A model generated the notes under the pieces. That model was not told the DNA's origin, made no database searches, and worked only from the letters and a program-made list of their open reading frames with translations. A stretch of DNA of 64,000 nt from Streptomyces sp. SirexAA-E (GTDB taxonomy: Bacteria; Actinomycetota; Actinomycetes; Streptomycetales; Streptomycetaceae). Position 1 is the stretch's first letter, and every line of letters starts with the position of its first letter. Made by a program: the position numbers and the translations under genes. The stretch spans positions 3,224,001-3,288,000 of the forward strand of contig NC_015953.1 of assembly GCF_000177195.2 (NCBI RefSeq), in the 5' to 3' direction. This document shows, piece by piece, positions 26,080 to 34,036 of the stretch.

Positions 26080-26528
26080 ACCGTGAGCGTTCATGCTGCA
26101 TGGTGCTCGGTCGTGCCACCAAGTGACGTTCTGCCTGATCAGAGCACGTGTGATGAGTTAACCCGTGCTAGGTCCTGTTAGCCCGTCCAAAGGCGTCCGG
26201 CCACCGGCTGGCCACCGGGAGTGCCACCGATGACGACGGCGAGAGGCTCCATGCGGGTTGTAGATCTTCCACAGTGCGTCCGCCGAGCGCAGCGCTCCCT
26301 CGACCTCCCCACGCGCACTTCGCCCGCAGCCGCTTTCCGGGTACCGAGGCGGCCGACCTGCCAGTGGCCGTCGGCCGATGGCATCCACGGACAGTCCGTG
26401 GGTGGTCGGAACGTCCCGGACTACCGCCATCCGCTCATCGTGCCCGCCGTAAGGCGATGCGGGCACGACGGGGCCGCCGGCGCCAAGCCGAAGCCGAAGC
26501 CGGCGGCACCATCCTGCGACTAGAAGCG
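26080..26528. other. Left arm of element B, no gene seen
   Basis: 449 bp without a supported gene; overlapping open frames on both strands look non-coding. It includes the GTTCTGCCTGATCAGAG segment (26128-26144) resembling the left arm of element A, and AT-rich TGATGAGTTAACCC just after it. Confidence 0.5.
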
Positions 26529-26732
26529 CTATCGCTGCTTGCGCTGGACGTAGACCCAGGCAGCGGCGCCGATCACCCCCTGGATCAGGGACGAGGCGAT
26601 CGCCGCCGTGGCGCTCAGACCGCCATTGAGCACCCCGGTCGCACCGGCACTACCGGCAACGTACCCCGCCGCCAGGGCCCACCAGACCGTGTTCGGCTTC
26701 GGGCCTTCGCCCCCATAGGGGCCCTGCTGCAT
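26529..26732 (-). CDS. Small two-helix membrane protein
   Basis: 67 aa from ATG 26732 (a TTG at 26741, closer to the GAGGAGCGATC ribosome-binding site, would add three residues). A short Gly/Pro-rich head precedes two hydrophobic helices, WWALAAGYVAGSAGATGVL and IASSLIQGVIGAAAWVYV, and a basic tail QRKQR. Holin-like topology, but no family is recognised. It is followed on the same strand by nothing until the att. Confidence 0.55.
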   Translation of the reverse strand: MQQGPYGGEGPKPNTVWWALAAGYVAGSAGATGVLNGGLSATAAIASSLIQGVIGAAAWVYVQRKQR

Positions 26733-26844
26733 ACTGGACAAAACCGATCGCTCCTCATTTCGGGGGTGCATTGGTGGACCGGTCACCCCCGCGGGTGTTG
26801 CTGTGGAAGGTGGCGCTGCGGGGGCGCCGGGGCTTTGGGGCGTC

Positions 26845-27546
26845 CTACTCGACGGCCGTGTCCAGAAGCGCGGCTTCGACGGCAGCCAGCCGGGACTCAA
26901 CGGCTTCCAGACGGGCGGCCAGGCTTCCTGGACCGCGTTCCTCGACGGCCCGCCGCTCGACGTACTCCAGCGCATCGCGCAACATGGATGCAGACCCAGC
27001 CGCAGGATGCATCCACGGCTGAAGCACGGCGCGCTCGGTGAGGCGTACCTTCTCGAGCTGATCGATCAGGGCACGAGGCGTGTAATACACGTCTGCAGCG
27101 GTGCCTGCGTCACCCGAGGTGGCAACAGTTGCTTCACGCAGATGATCGAGCGCTTCTTGACTCTCGACGATCTGCTTGGCCTCGTTCCAAGTGTTCTCCA
27201 GCAGGCCGTAGGGGACAAGGAACGAGTGGGAGACGAGGAGTTCCTCCCCGGAGTCCTCATCCTCCACAGTGGTGGCGTCCACGCACTCCAGGTGCTCTGT
27301 CAGGGCCGGCGCATAGCGTTTGTGCGCCGCGGACTTGGACTGCCCGCCGAGAGCCTGGCCGATCCTCTCCCATGAGGTACCGCGCTCGCGCTCGGCAATG
27401 ACCGCCTGCTCCAGCAGCTCGTCCGCCTTCTCGACCAACCGCTTGGCCTGTCTGACGAGTTCACCCGGCGCAGACGCGGTACGAGCACGCTCGGCCCGCG
27501 CTTCGCTCACGACGAGGTGTGCCCGATCGCAGTCCTTGATCCTCAT
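26845..27546 (-). CDS. Conserved hypothetical actinobacterial protein with HTH-like segment
   Basis: 233 aa from ATG 27546 (a longer upstream frame is rejected because its added N-terminus is antisense to a better gene). The N-terminal half is helical and charged, with AERERGTSWERIGQALGGQS followed by AAHKRY, a helix-turn-helix-like motif seen in Streptomyces hypothetical proteins. Coiled-coil stretches occur at residues ~35-60 and 205-225. It is divergent from the nuclease-like gene, with 290 bp between them. Its role is unknown; a DNA-binding partner of the nuclease is possible. Confidence 0.7.
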   Translation of the reverse strand: MRIKDCDRAHLVVSEARAERARTASAPGELVRQAKRLVEKADELLEQAVIAERERGTSWERIGQALGGQSKSAAHKRYAPALTEHLECVDATTVEDEDSGEELLVSHSFLVPYGLLENTWNEAKQIVESQEALDHLREATVATSGDAGTAADVYYTPRALIDQLEKVRLTERAVLQPWMHPAAGSASMLRDALEYVERRAVEERGPGSLAARLEAVESRLAAVEAALLDTAVE

Positions 27547-27837
27547 GGGCGAAGATCCTGCCGGACCGCATAGCCGATTGTCAACCAGAGGAGAACATAT
27601 CGTAGACCTTTTGACGCCATGACGTACACCAGAAGGAAACGATGGTGGCGGACACAGGCAGCGGCTGACGAGTCCGCCGACGCATCCTGGCGAACAGGTC
27701 AAGGTCCGCCGATCCAGCGGTTCGCCCAGCCCCGGAGCACATGGCCAGCGAGAGGGCGAGTTCTGTCCCGACCGGAATACTTCGCCCCCTCCATCGATTG
27801 CGTCTTCGTACGGCGAGCACGGGGAGGGGGCGGCAGC

Positions 27838-28773
27838 ATGGCGGAGCTGATGTTGTTCCGGCAGGACGCGGCCGGGAGCGACGTGGAGCTGTCGGGTTCG
27901 ACGGTGGCGCTGGAGGTGGAGCTGCAGCGGCGGGTCGAGGCTGGCTTGGAGCAGATGCTCGGCATTCGGTTCCTCGCGTCGGAGTACCCGACCGGCCCGT
28001 GGCACCGGGGGCGGATCGACACCCTCGGCCTGGACGAGAACGGCAGCCCAGTCGTGATCGAGTTCAAGAAGGGCTCGGACAACGGGGTCCTGTCGCAGGC
28101 CGTCTCCTATCTGTCCTGGCTGGAGTCGGCGCACCACGAGTTCGAGGCGCTCGTGCGGAAGGTGCTGGGCGCGGAGGCGGCCGAATCGATCGACTGGCGG
28201 CGTCCGCGGATGGTCTGCGTCGCGGCCGGCTTCTCCCACCACGACCGGGTGGCGGTGCAGCGGCTGCCCGAGCGGATCGACCTGGTGCGCTACCGGATCT
28301 TCGAGGGCGGCCTGCTGAGCCTGCTGCACGTCGACTCCTCGCCCGGCGGCCCGAGCGCGGCTTCGTCCCGGCGGAGCCGGGAGCGGGAAGCGGCGGTCGG
28401 CGGCGTGCCGGCGACCGCAGTGGTTTCCCCGCCGGCGGGCGCCGGGCTCGTGCCGGAGTGCTTGCGGGACCTGTACGCGGAGCTGGACGAGGCGCTCACG
28501 GCGTGGGGCGAGGTCGAGGTGGTGCCTCTCAAGCACTACATCGCCTATCGGCGGCTGGTGAACGTGGCCTCGGTGCTCTTCCGTCCGAAGCACGGGGCGA
28601 TCTTGGTCTATCTCAGACTCGACCCGGACTCGGTCGTGCTGGAGGAGGGCTTCACCCGGGACATGCGCGGCATCGGGCACCTGGGGACCGGGGACCTGGA
28701 GGTCCGTCTCGTATCGGCGGCGGACCCGGAGAAGGCGGCGCCGCTGATCCGGCGGGCGTTCGAGGCGGCCTGA
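27838..28773 (+). CDS. PD-(D/E)XK nuclease-like protein (DUF5655/NucS-like)
   Basis: 311 aa from ATG 27838 with GGGGAGGGGG upstream. Residues ~20-110 show a restriction-like active site: GRIDTLGLDENGSPVVIEFKKG gives Asp, Glu-Phe-Lys spaced as in NucS/PD-(D/E)XK enzymes, followed by VSYLSWLES. The C-terminal ~100 residues (LYAELDEALTAWGEVEVVPL, YIAYRRLVNVASVLF) match the DUF5655 domain. Such proteins are found in mobile elements and are thought to be DNA-interacting nucleases, but targets are not established. It converges with an orphan DNA methyltransferase across a strong terminator; a modification-linked role is inference. Confidence 0.8.
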   Translation: MAELMLFRQDAAGSDVELSGSTVALEVELQRRVEAGLEQMLGIRFLASEYPTGPWHRGRIDTLGLDENGSPVVIEFKKGSDNGVLSQAVSYLSWLESAHHEFEALVRKVLGAEAAESIDWRRPRMVCVAAGFSHHDRVAVQRLPERIDLVRYRIFEGGLLSLLHVDSSPGGPSAASSRRSREREAAVGGVPATAVVSPPAGAGLVPECLRDLYAELDEALTAWGEVEVVPLKHYIAYRRLVNVASVLFRPKHGAILVYLRLDPDSVVLEEGFTRDMRGIGHLGTGDLEVRLVSAADPEKAAPLIRRAFEAA

Positions 28774-28781
28774 TACGAGCG

Positions 28782-28826
28782 GAAGGGCGGTTGGAGCATC
28801 GGTTCTCGATGCTCCAACCGCCCTTC
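28782..28826. terminator. Bidirectional terminator between nuclease-like and methyltransferase genes
   Basis: A perfect 19-bp stem (28782-28800 with 28808-28826) with a 7-nt loop lies 8 bp after the nuclease-like stop and 45 bp before the convergent methyltransferase stop. Confidence 0.92.
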
Positions 28827-28870
28827 GGCGTCTGCGGCCCGCCGGCCCCGGGCTCTCTCCGGTCTCATGG

Positions 28871-29617
28871 TCATGCCTCCGGTCCGGCCAGGTCGAAGTC
28901 GTCCTTCGTCAGCTCGGCGCGCAGCCGCTCCTCGGCGACATCGGCGTAGTGGGAGGACAGCTCGACGCCCACGAAGCGGCGGCCCTCGCGCAGGGCCGCG
29001 ACGCCCGTGGAGCCGCTGCCGGTGAACGGGTCGAGCACGGTGCCGCCCTCGGGGCAGACCTGGACGAGCTGCTGCATGATCTCGACGGGCTTCTGGGTGA
29101 TGTGGACCCGGCTCTTGCGGGGCTGGGAGGCGATGTAGTGGCCGGGCAGGTAGAGGTCGCGGGTGTTGTCGAGGGATCCCTTGACGCCCCAGACGATGAA
29201 CTCGGAGTCCTGCTTCGGCCCGCCCTTACGAGGCCGGCTGGCCGGCTTGATCCACGGCATCGTGCCGCTCCAGGTCCAGCCGGCCATCTGCAGGGCGTCG
29301 GTCGTGGTCGGTTCCTGGCGCCAGTCGGTGAAGACCATGGCCACCGCGTGCTCGGTCGAGGCCCGGTACGACTCGGTGAGCAGCTCGGTCAGCCAGGAGC
29401 GGTAGGAGCGCTGGTCGCGGTTCTCGCCGGGGAAGTTCGCGAGGTCGTGCGCCGAGTTGCTGGTGACGTACTTGGCGCGCGCGGTCCGTCCGGTGCGGTC
29501 CGCGCTGGTGCGTCCGCCGGAATTGTACGGCGGGTCGGTGATCACCGCGTCGACGCTCTGGTCCGGGAGGGACTTCAGGACGGTCAGGGCGTCGCCTCGG
29601 TGCAGCGTGTAGGTCAT
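28871..29617 (-). CDS. Orphan site-specific DNA methyltransferase (beta class)
   Basis: 248 aa. The catalytic DPPY motif is early (SVDAVITDPPYNSGGRTSAD) and the AdoMet-binding FTGSGSTGVAAL is late, preceded by HITQKPVEIMQQLVQV. This motif order (IV before I) marks the beta group, usually N6-adenine or N4-cytosine methyltransferases. No endonuclease is linked in the classic way, so it may protect the element from host restriction during transfer. The target recognition segment lies between residues ~50 and 170. Confidence 0.92.
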   Translation of the reverse strand: MTYTLHRGDALTVLKSLPDQSVDAVITDPPYNSGGRTSADRTGRTARAKYVTSNSAHDLANFPGENRDQRSYRSWLTELLTESYRASTEHAVAMVFTDWRQEPTTTDALQMAGWTWSGTMPWIKPASRPRKGGPKQDSEFIVWGVKGSLDNTRDLYLPGHYIASQPRKSRVHITQKPVEIMQQLVQVCPEGGTVLDPFTGSGSTGVAALREGRRFVGVELSSHYADVAEERLRAELTKDDFDLAGPEA

Positions 29618-30113
29618 GGGGGGCCTTTCTCAGGGCATGGCGGGTCCGCTCCCGCTCCGGGCAGCGCTCAACGGCGTTCTTCCGGTGTGGGGTTGTGCCG
29701 GAGGTTAGCGGCGATCTCCGGCCGGTCCTAACGAGGCGGTCCGGGCCAGGGACCCGGGTGCGGAGGTCGTTTGGTGCGGCCGGAATCCCGGTCTACTGTC
29801 TCGCCGTGTCACCGGGACCGAGCCTCGCTCCACACCCGCTGACCTGTGCTTTTCCGTGCTGTCTCGTCCAGTCGAGCGGTATGAAGGGCACGTTGCCCAC
29901 GCGTTTCCCGATGCCGTCCGGAGGTCCTCGTGTACTGCCTGAGATTACGAGCGCGGCTGGCTGCCGCGCGTGACCTGAGACCGGCGTCCGGGAGCTACCA
30001 ACTCCCTTGACCCGGGCCCGCCCGAGCGGCGGATGCACGTCGGCGCGGTGCCGGCGGCTTTGCACGAGAAGTCGGCACCGCGTCTCCTACGAACCCCTCA
30101 AGGAGCCGCTGCG
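29618..30113. other. Intergenic region upstream of conjugation module
   Basis: About 500 bp without a clear gene. A possible 25-codon frame (GTG 29931 to TGA 30008) follows a GGAGGTCCTC ribosome-binding site, but its coding status is uncertain. The region probably contains the divergent promoters for the methyltransferase and the transfer operon. Confidence 0.45.
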
Positions 30114-30200
30114 ATGCACCATGCCCTGAAACGCCCACGCCCCGATCCGTCGCCAACACCCGGCCGACACCGCCGCCTCGGTGAACGGCGGCGGCGATGA
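30114..30200 (+). CDS. 28-aa leader ORF coupled to the NlpC/P60 gene
   Basis: An ATG at 30114 with AAGGAGCCGCTGCG before it opens a 28-codon basic peptide (MHHALKRPRPDPSPTPGRHR and onward, Arg-rich end) whose TGA overlaps the ATG of the next gene (ATGA). The downstream gene lacks its own good ribosome-binding site, so this leader probably delivers ribosomes to it. Confidence 0.45.
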   Translation: MHHALKRPRPDPSPTPGRHRRLGERRRR

Positions 30201-31342
30201 AGAAGACCACCGGAGCCGTCGTCGGGCTCTGCGCGACCGGCCCGCTGCTGCTGGCCGCTCCGGTCCTCGCCTACGCGGCCGGGACCGCCTCGGCCTCCTG
30301 CTCGACCGGCGGTACACAGGCCGTGGACAGCGCTGCCGTCGCCAAGCAGGTGAAGGCCATCCTGGCGGGTGGCGACAAGGGCTCGCTCTCCGTGCCGGGT
30401 CTGGACGATCCGGCCGAGCAGGTGCCGAACGCCAAGACGATCCAGGCCACCGGCGTCGCGATGAACATCCCGGCCCGGGGTCAGGTCGTGGCCCTGGCGA
30501 CCGCCCTTCAGGAGAGCGGCCTGCGGAACCTGACCTGGGGCGACCGCGATTCGCTGGGCCTGTTCCAGCAGCGGCCGTCGATGGGCTGGGGCACGGCGAA
30601 CGAGATCCTCGACCCGGTGCACGCCTCGACCAAGTTCTACGAGGGGCTCAAGAACGTCTCGGGCTGGCAGTCTCTGTCCGTCACCCAGGCCGCCCAGGCG
30701 GTTCAGCGGTCGGGCTTCCCGGAGGCGTACGCCAAGTGGGAGCCGCTGGCCACCGCCCTGCAGAAGGCCATCGAGCCGCTGCTGGCGAAGACCGGCAGTC
30801 CGTCGCCGAGTCCTTCGCCGTCCGGCGGGGGCGATGTCGGCGGTCCTCCGCCCGGTACCGCGGGCGGCTGTGCGGCGGACGGGGACGGGACCGACTTCGG
30901 GACCATCCCGCCCGGCGCGGTGCCGGCCGACTACAAGATCCCCGCAGACGCTCAGCGAGAGGTCCAGACGGCGATCCGGTGGGCGCTCGGCCAGCTCGGC
31001 ACCCCCTACCAGTGGGGTGGGACCTGCGAGAACTCGCACGGCAAGGACGCGATGGGCCGATGCGACTGCTCCTCGTTGATGCAGCAGGCGTACAAGGCCG
31101 CCGGCATCACCCTGTCCCGCACGACGTACACGCAGGTCAGGGAGGGCAAGCCGGTCACGGTTTCCGCCCTGCAGCCGGGTGACCTGCTCTTCACCGAGGG
31201 GACGGCCGCCGTCCCCGAGCACGTCGGCATGTTCATCGGGCAGGGCCTGATCGTGCACGCCCCGCGCACCGGAGACGTGGTCCGCATCACGACCCTCGCC
31301 CGCTGGAAGCCGCAGATCCTCGCGGCCCGCCGAGTCCTCTGA
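30197..31342 (+). CDS. VirB1-like cell wall hydrolase: lytic transglycosylase-like plus NlpC/P60 peptidase
   Basis: 381 aa. A signal peptide (LCATGPLLLAAPVLAYA) leads to a transglycosylase-like domain (about 60-190: ALATALQESGLRNLTWGDRD, SLGLFQQRPSMGWG), with Glu in ALQES as probable catalytic residue. A Ser/Pro linker follows, then a C-terminal NlpC/P60 domain (about 250-375) with catalytic Cys in RCDCSSLMQ, His in EHVGMFI and a further His in LIVHAPR. The two activities would open peptidoglycan locally for the transfer channel. It is the first structural gene of the transfer operon. Confidence 0.9.
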   Translation: MKKTTGAVVGLCATGPLLLAAPVLAYAAGTASASCSTGGTQAVDSAAVAKQVKAILAGGDKGSLSVPGLDDPAEQVPNAKTIQATGVAMNIPARGQVVALATALQESGLRNLTWGDRDSLGLFQQRPSMGWGTANEILDPVHASTKFYEGLKNVSGWQSLSVTQAAQAVQRSGFPEAYAKWEPLATALQKAIEPLLAKTGSPSPSPSPSGGGDVGGPPPGTAGGCAADGDGTDFGTIPPGAVPADYKIPADAQREVQTAIRWALGQLGTPYQWGGTCENSHGKDAMGRCDCSSLMQQAYKAAGITLSRTTYTQVREGKPVTVSALQPGDLLFTEGTAAVPEHVGMFIGQGLIVHAPRTGDVVRITTLARWKPQILAARRVL

Positions 31343-31428
31343 CCGGCGCTTCCCCTCTCCCCCTTCCTCTCCTCGCACCGTCGTGCCCGCGGGCTTCGGC
31401 GTGCAGCAAAATCGAACTGGAGTTCTTC

Positions 31429-31737
31429 ATGTATCTCGCCGAACAGGTCATCCAGCTCGCCTACGACCCCGGGATCAAGCCGAACGAGGGTGGTCTTCCG
31501 GGCCTGTCCGTTCTCAAGCAGGTGATGGGCTCCATCAACTTGTTCGGGCTGATCGCCGTGGTCGGCGCGCTCGCCGTCAGCGCAGGCGTGTGGGCGTGGG
31601 GTCATCACAGTGGCGGGCACCAGGCGGAAGCGAACGGGAAGAAGGGCGTACTGGTCAGCGCCGGCGCGGCTCTTCTGCTCGGCGCCGCGAATGGCGTGGT
31701 TGCCTTCTTCAGCACGCTGGGGACGCAGGTCCGCTGA
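31429..31737 (+). CDS. DUF6112-type small membrane protein (VirB2-like position)
   Basis: 102 aa with two membrane helices, NLFGLIAVVGALAVSAGVWAW and GVLVSAGAALLLGAANGVVAFF, separated by a His/Gly/Lys loop. It resembles DUF6112 proteins found beside SCO6880-type genes in actinobacterial conjugative elements. Size and topology recall VirB2/TrbC pilins, but no pilin processing site is obvious. The stop overlaps the next start (TGATG). Confidence 0.8.
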   Translation: MYLAEQVIQLAYDPGIKPNEGGLPGLSVLKQVMGSINLFGLIAVVGALAVSAGVWAWGHHSGGHQAEANGKKGVLVSAGAALLLGAANGVVAFFSTLGTQVR

Positions 31738-32426
31738 TGGCTCAGCACTCCACCCACCCCGGCGGCGCATCTCGCGTGCGCCGCCGGGCGCTGCTCGGCA
31801 CCGTCGTCCTGGCCGTGCTGCTTGCCCTCGCCGGCCTGGCCGCCTACCTCACCCGCGACGGCCGAAGCTCCTCCGAACCCTCTGCCCTGCAGCCGAGTTC
31901 ACCCGCCGCCTCCACCCCGGCGGCCCCTCCGTCCGGGACACCCGAACGGCTCGCCCGCCCTGGTGCGCTTCCGGTCCCGCCGACGACCCATGACCCGATC
32001 TGGTTCGGGAAGGCAGCCGCTATGGCGCTGTGGTCGTACGACACCCGCGCGTACACGCAGCCCGAGCTGCGCAGGGCTCTTCGCGGGTGGCTGACCTCCG
32101 AGGTGAAGTACGCCGATGCTGCCTCGGTCGACAGGGCCGTTCCCTCCGCCGTGCTGTGGCAGGAGATGGCCTCCAACGGCCAGTTCGCCACCGCCACGGT
32201 CCACGAGGGGCACTTCCCGAACGCCTTCACCCGGACCCTTCAGGAAGACCCCGGCGCGATCACGCAGGCGTACGTCTACGCGGTGACGGTCTCCGGCAAG
32301 CAGTCGATCGCCTGGAAGGGCTCGCCCGCCGGCGGCGCGGAGAGCCGGTCCGCCACCCTCGCGGTCCAGTGCCGACCCGACCAGCCCTGCGCCCTGGCCG
32401 GCGTCATGCCGGCCGTCTCGCCCTGA
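31737..32426 (+). CDS. Membrane-anchored transfer protein (VirB8-like topology)
   Basis: 229 aa: a short basic N-terminus, one membrane helix (RALLGTVVLAVLLALAGLAAY), a Ser/Ala/Pro linker and a soluble domain from about residue 80 (HDPIWFGKAAAMALWSYDTR to the end). The bitopic topology and location between DUF6112 and TrbL-like genes match VirB8/TcpC components, which bridge membrane and channel through an NTF2-like domain. No diagnostic motif proves this. Translationally coupled to the preceding gene. Confidence 0.65.
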   Translation: MAQHSTHPGGASRVRRRALLGTVVLAVLLALAGLAAYLTRDGRSSSEPSALQPSSPAASTPAAPPSGTPERLARPGALPVPPTTHDPIWFGKAAAMALWSYDTRAYTQPELRRALRGWLTSEVKYADAASVDRAVPSAVLWQEMASNGQFATATVHEGHFPNAFTRTLQEDPGAITQAYVYAVTVSGKQSIAWKGSPAGGAESRSATLAVQCRPDQPCALAGVMPAVSP

Positions 32427-32454
32427 CCTGTCACCCTAGAAAGGAGGTACGACC

Positions 32455-33858
32455 ATGGGAGTCTGCGACCTTCCCCTGATGGACAAGATGTGCGGAGCCG
32501 TCGACTTCGCCACCAACCCTGCCGGGGCCGTCACCGACGGCATCGGCGCGTGGATCGCGAAGAGCGCCGGCGAGCTGGCGGCCAGCGCGGCCGACCTCGC
32601 CGCCAAGACCGTCGACCAAACCACCGCTATCAACCTGTCCGCCGGATGGTTCCGGGACAACTACGCGCTGCTGCTGCCCATCGGGCTCGCGCTCACCGTC
32701 GGCACGTTCTGCATCCAGTTGATGCTCGCCGCCTGGCGGCGCGACGAGCGCGCCCTGGCCCAGGCCGCGTTCGGCACCATGACCGGCGTCCTGTTCAGCT
32801 TCTGCGCCATCTCCTTCACCAGCGTCGCCATCACCGTGGTCGACGCCCTGTCCAACGGCCTGTTCCAGGCCGCCAACACCTCCGTCGACGACGCGATCCG
32901 ACGCGTGGTCAAGGTCAACCAAATGGGGGCGATGTACGGCCTGGGCTGGGGCGTCCCGGCCCTGGTCGCCCTGGGGTGCGCGATCGGCGCCTTCCTGTAC
33001 TGGGGCGTCATGGTCGCCCGGAAGGTCGGCGTCCTGATCATGGTCGCGCTCGCCGTGTTCGCCGGGGCCGGCGGCGGCTGGGAGGTCGCCAAGCGGTGGC
33101 GGCGCGGCTGGATCGAGGCCACCGCCACCCTGATCGTCAGCAAACTCCTGATGACCGTCGTCTTCCTGATCGGCGTCTCCGCCATGGGCAAGTCCGACGC
33201 CAGCGACGGCATGTCGGCCCTGTCCGACGCGATGGCCGGCCTCGTCGTGATGGTCCTGGTACTGCTGTGCCCGTACGCCACTTACAAGTTCGTCCACTGG
33301 GCCAGCGACGGCGGCGGCCACGACGACCTGCACCGCACCAGTGTCGCTGGCATGGCGGTCGCCGCAGGGGCGGCGAAGACCGCGGGCACCCTGGCGATGC
33401 AGGCCGGCACCGGTGCTCCCGCTCCGCAGGGCCCGAGCAAGGTCCCCGGCGCGGACACCGACGGGGTCGCCTCCGGCATCAACCCCGCTGGCAGCACCCT
33501 CAGCAAGGAGGGCATCGACGGCGCTCCGCCCAAGCAGCAGACCCGCTTCCGCTACGGCGAGGACCCGAACGCCACCGGCGACAAGGGACAGCCCCTGATC
33601 CAGCGCCCGGGGATCCCGCCGCTGATCACGCGCCCCAGCGATGAGGCGGAAGGTGCCCAGGCTGTCGTCCAGGGCCGCACCGGCGACTCCGGTCACCTCA
33701 CCGGCTCGTCGGCTCCGAGCAACGGCGTGAGCTACACGGGCATCACGCCGTCTGTCGGCCCTGCGGCCCCGTCGACGCCTCCCGCCGGACCGTCGGCCAC
33801 CGATTCGCCGACGCCGACGAACTGGGTGTTCCCCACCCAGCCGCCCGAGGGTTCCTGA
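32455..33858 (+). CDS. TrbL/VirB6-like polytopic channel protein
   Basis: 467 aa with a strong AAAGGAGGT ribosome-binding site. Residues ~60-285 hold about six membrane helices (for example LLLPIGLALTVGTFCIQLML, VPALVALGCAIGAFLYWGV, ATLIVSKLLMTVVFLIGVSA). A long Pro/Gly/Ser-rich cytoplasmic tail follows. This is the layout of actinobacterial TrbL/VirB6 homologues, the inner-membrane core of the transfer channel. It lies between the VirB8-like and SCO6880 genes. Confidence 0.85.
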   Translation: MGVCDLPLMDKMCGAVDFATNPAGAVTDGIGAWIAKSAGELAASAADLAAKTVDQTTAINLSAGWFRDNYALLLPIGLALTVGTFCIQLMLAAWRRDERALAQAAFGTMTGVLFSFCAISFTSVAITVVDALSNGLFQAANTSVDDAIRRVVKVNQMGAMYGLGWGVPALVALGCAIGAFLYWGVMVARKVGVLIMVALAVFAGAGGGWEVAKRWRRGWIEATATLIVSKLLMTVVFLIGVSAMGKSDASDGMSALSDAMAGLVVMVLVLLCPYATYKFVHWASDGGGHDDLHRTSVAGMAVAAGAAKTAGTLAMQAGTGAPAPQGPSKVPGADTDGVASGINPAGSTLSKEGIDGAPPKQQTRFRYGEDPNATGDKGQPLIQRPGIPPLITRPSDEAEGAQAVVQGRTGDSGHLTGSSAPSNGVSYTGITPSVGPAAPSTPPAGPSATDSPTPTNWVFPTQPPEGS

Positions 33859-33934
33859 CCCACCACACCCCGGGGGCGGGCTACCTCTTCCGCAGCCCGC
33901 CCCCACCCCGCCCGACCAGCAGAAAGGTTCCATC

Positions 33935-34036
33935 GTGATCTCCAGAAGAGCGCCGCGCGCCCCGCCCCCTTCCGCCCGCTCTCACCGTCTGGAACCACCA
34001 TGTCCGGCAAGCACCAGGCCCCTACCGCCACCGTGA
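33935..34036 (+). CDS. Leader ORF overlapping start of SCO6880-like gene
   Basis: A GTG at 33935 (AGAAAGGTTCCATC before it) opens a 33-codon frame ending inside the next gene. The DNA at 33935-34002 closely resembles 62620-62684 in front of the VirD4-like gene (shared GCCCCGCCCC, GCCCGCTC and GGAACC blocks). It may be a duplicated translational leader rather than a functional peptide. Confidence 0.35.
   Translation: MISRRAPRAPPPSARSHRLEPPCPASTRPLPPP

Noticed and set aside
27547..28680. N-terminal extension of the 27546 minus-strand gene to 611 codons
   Set aside because: The added part is antisense to the PD-(D/E)XK gene; the ATG at 27546 gives the natural start.
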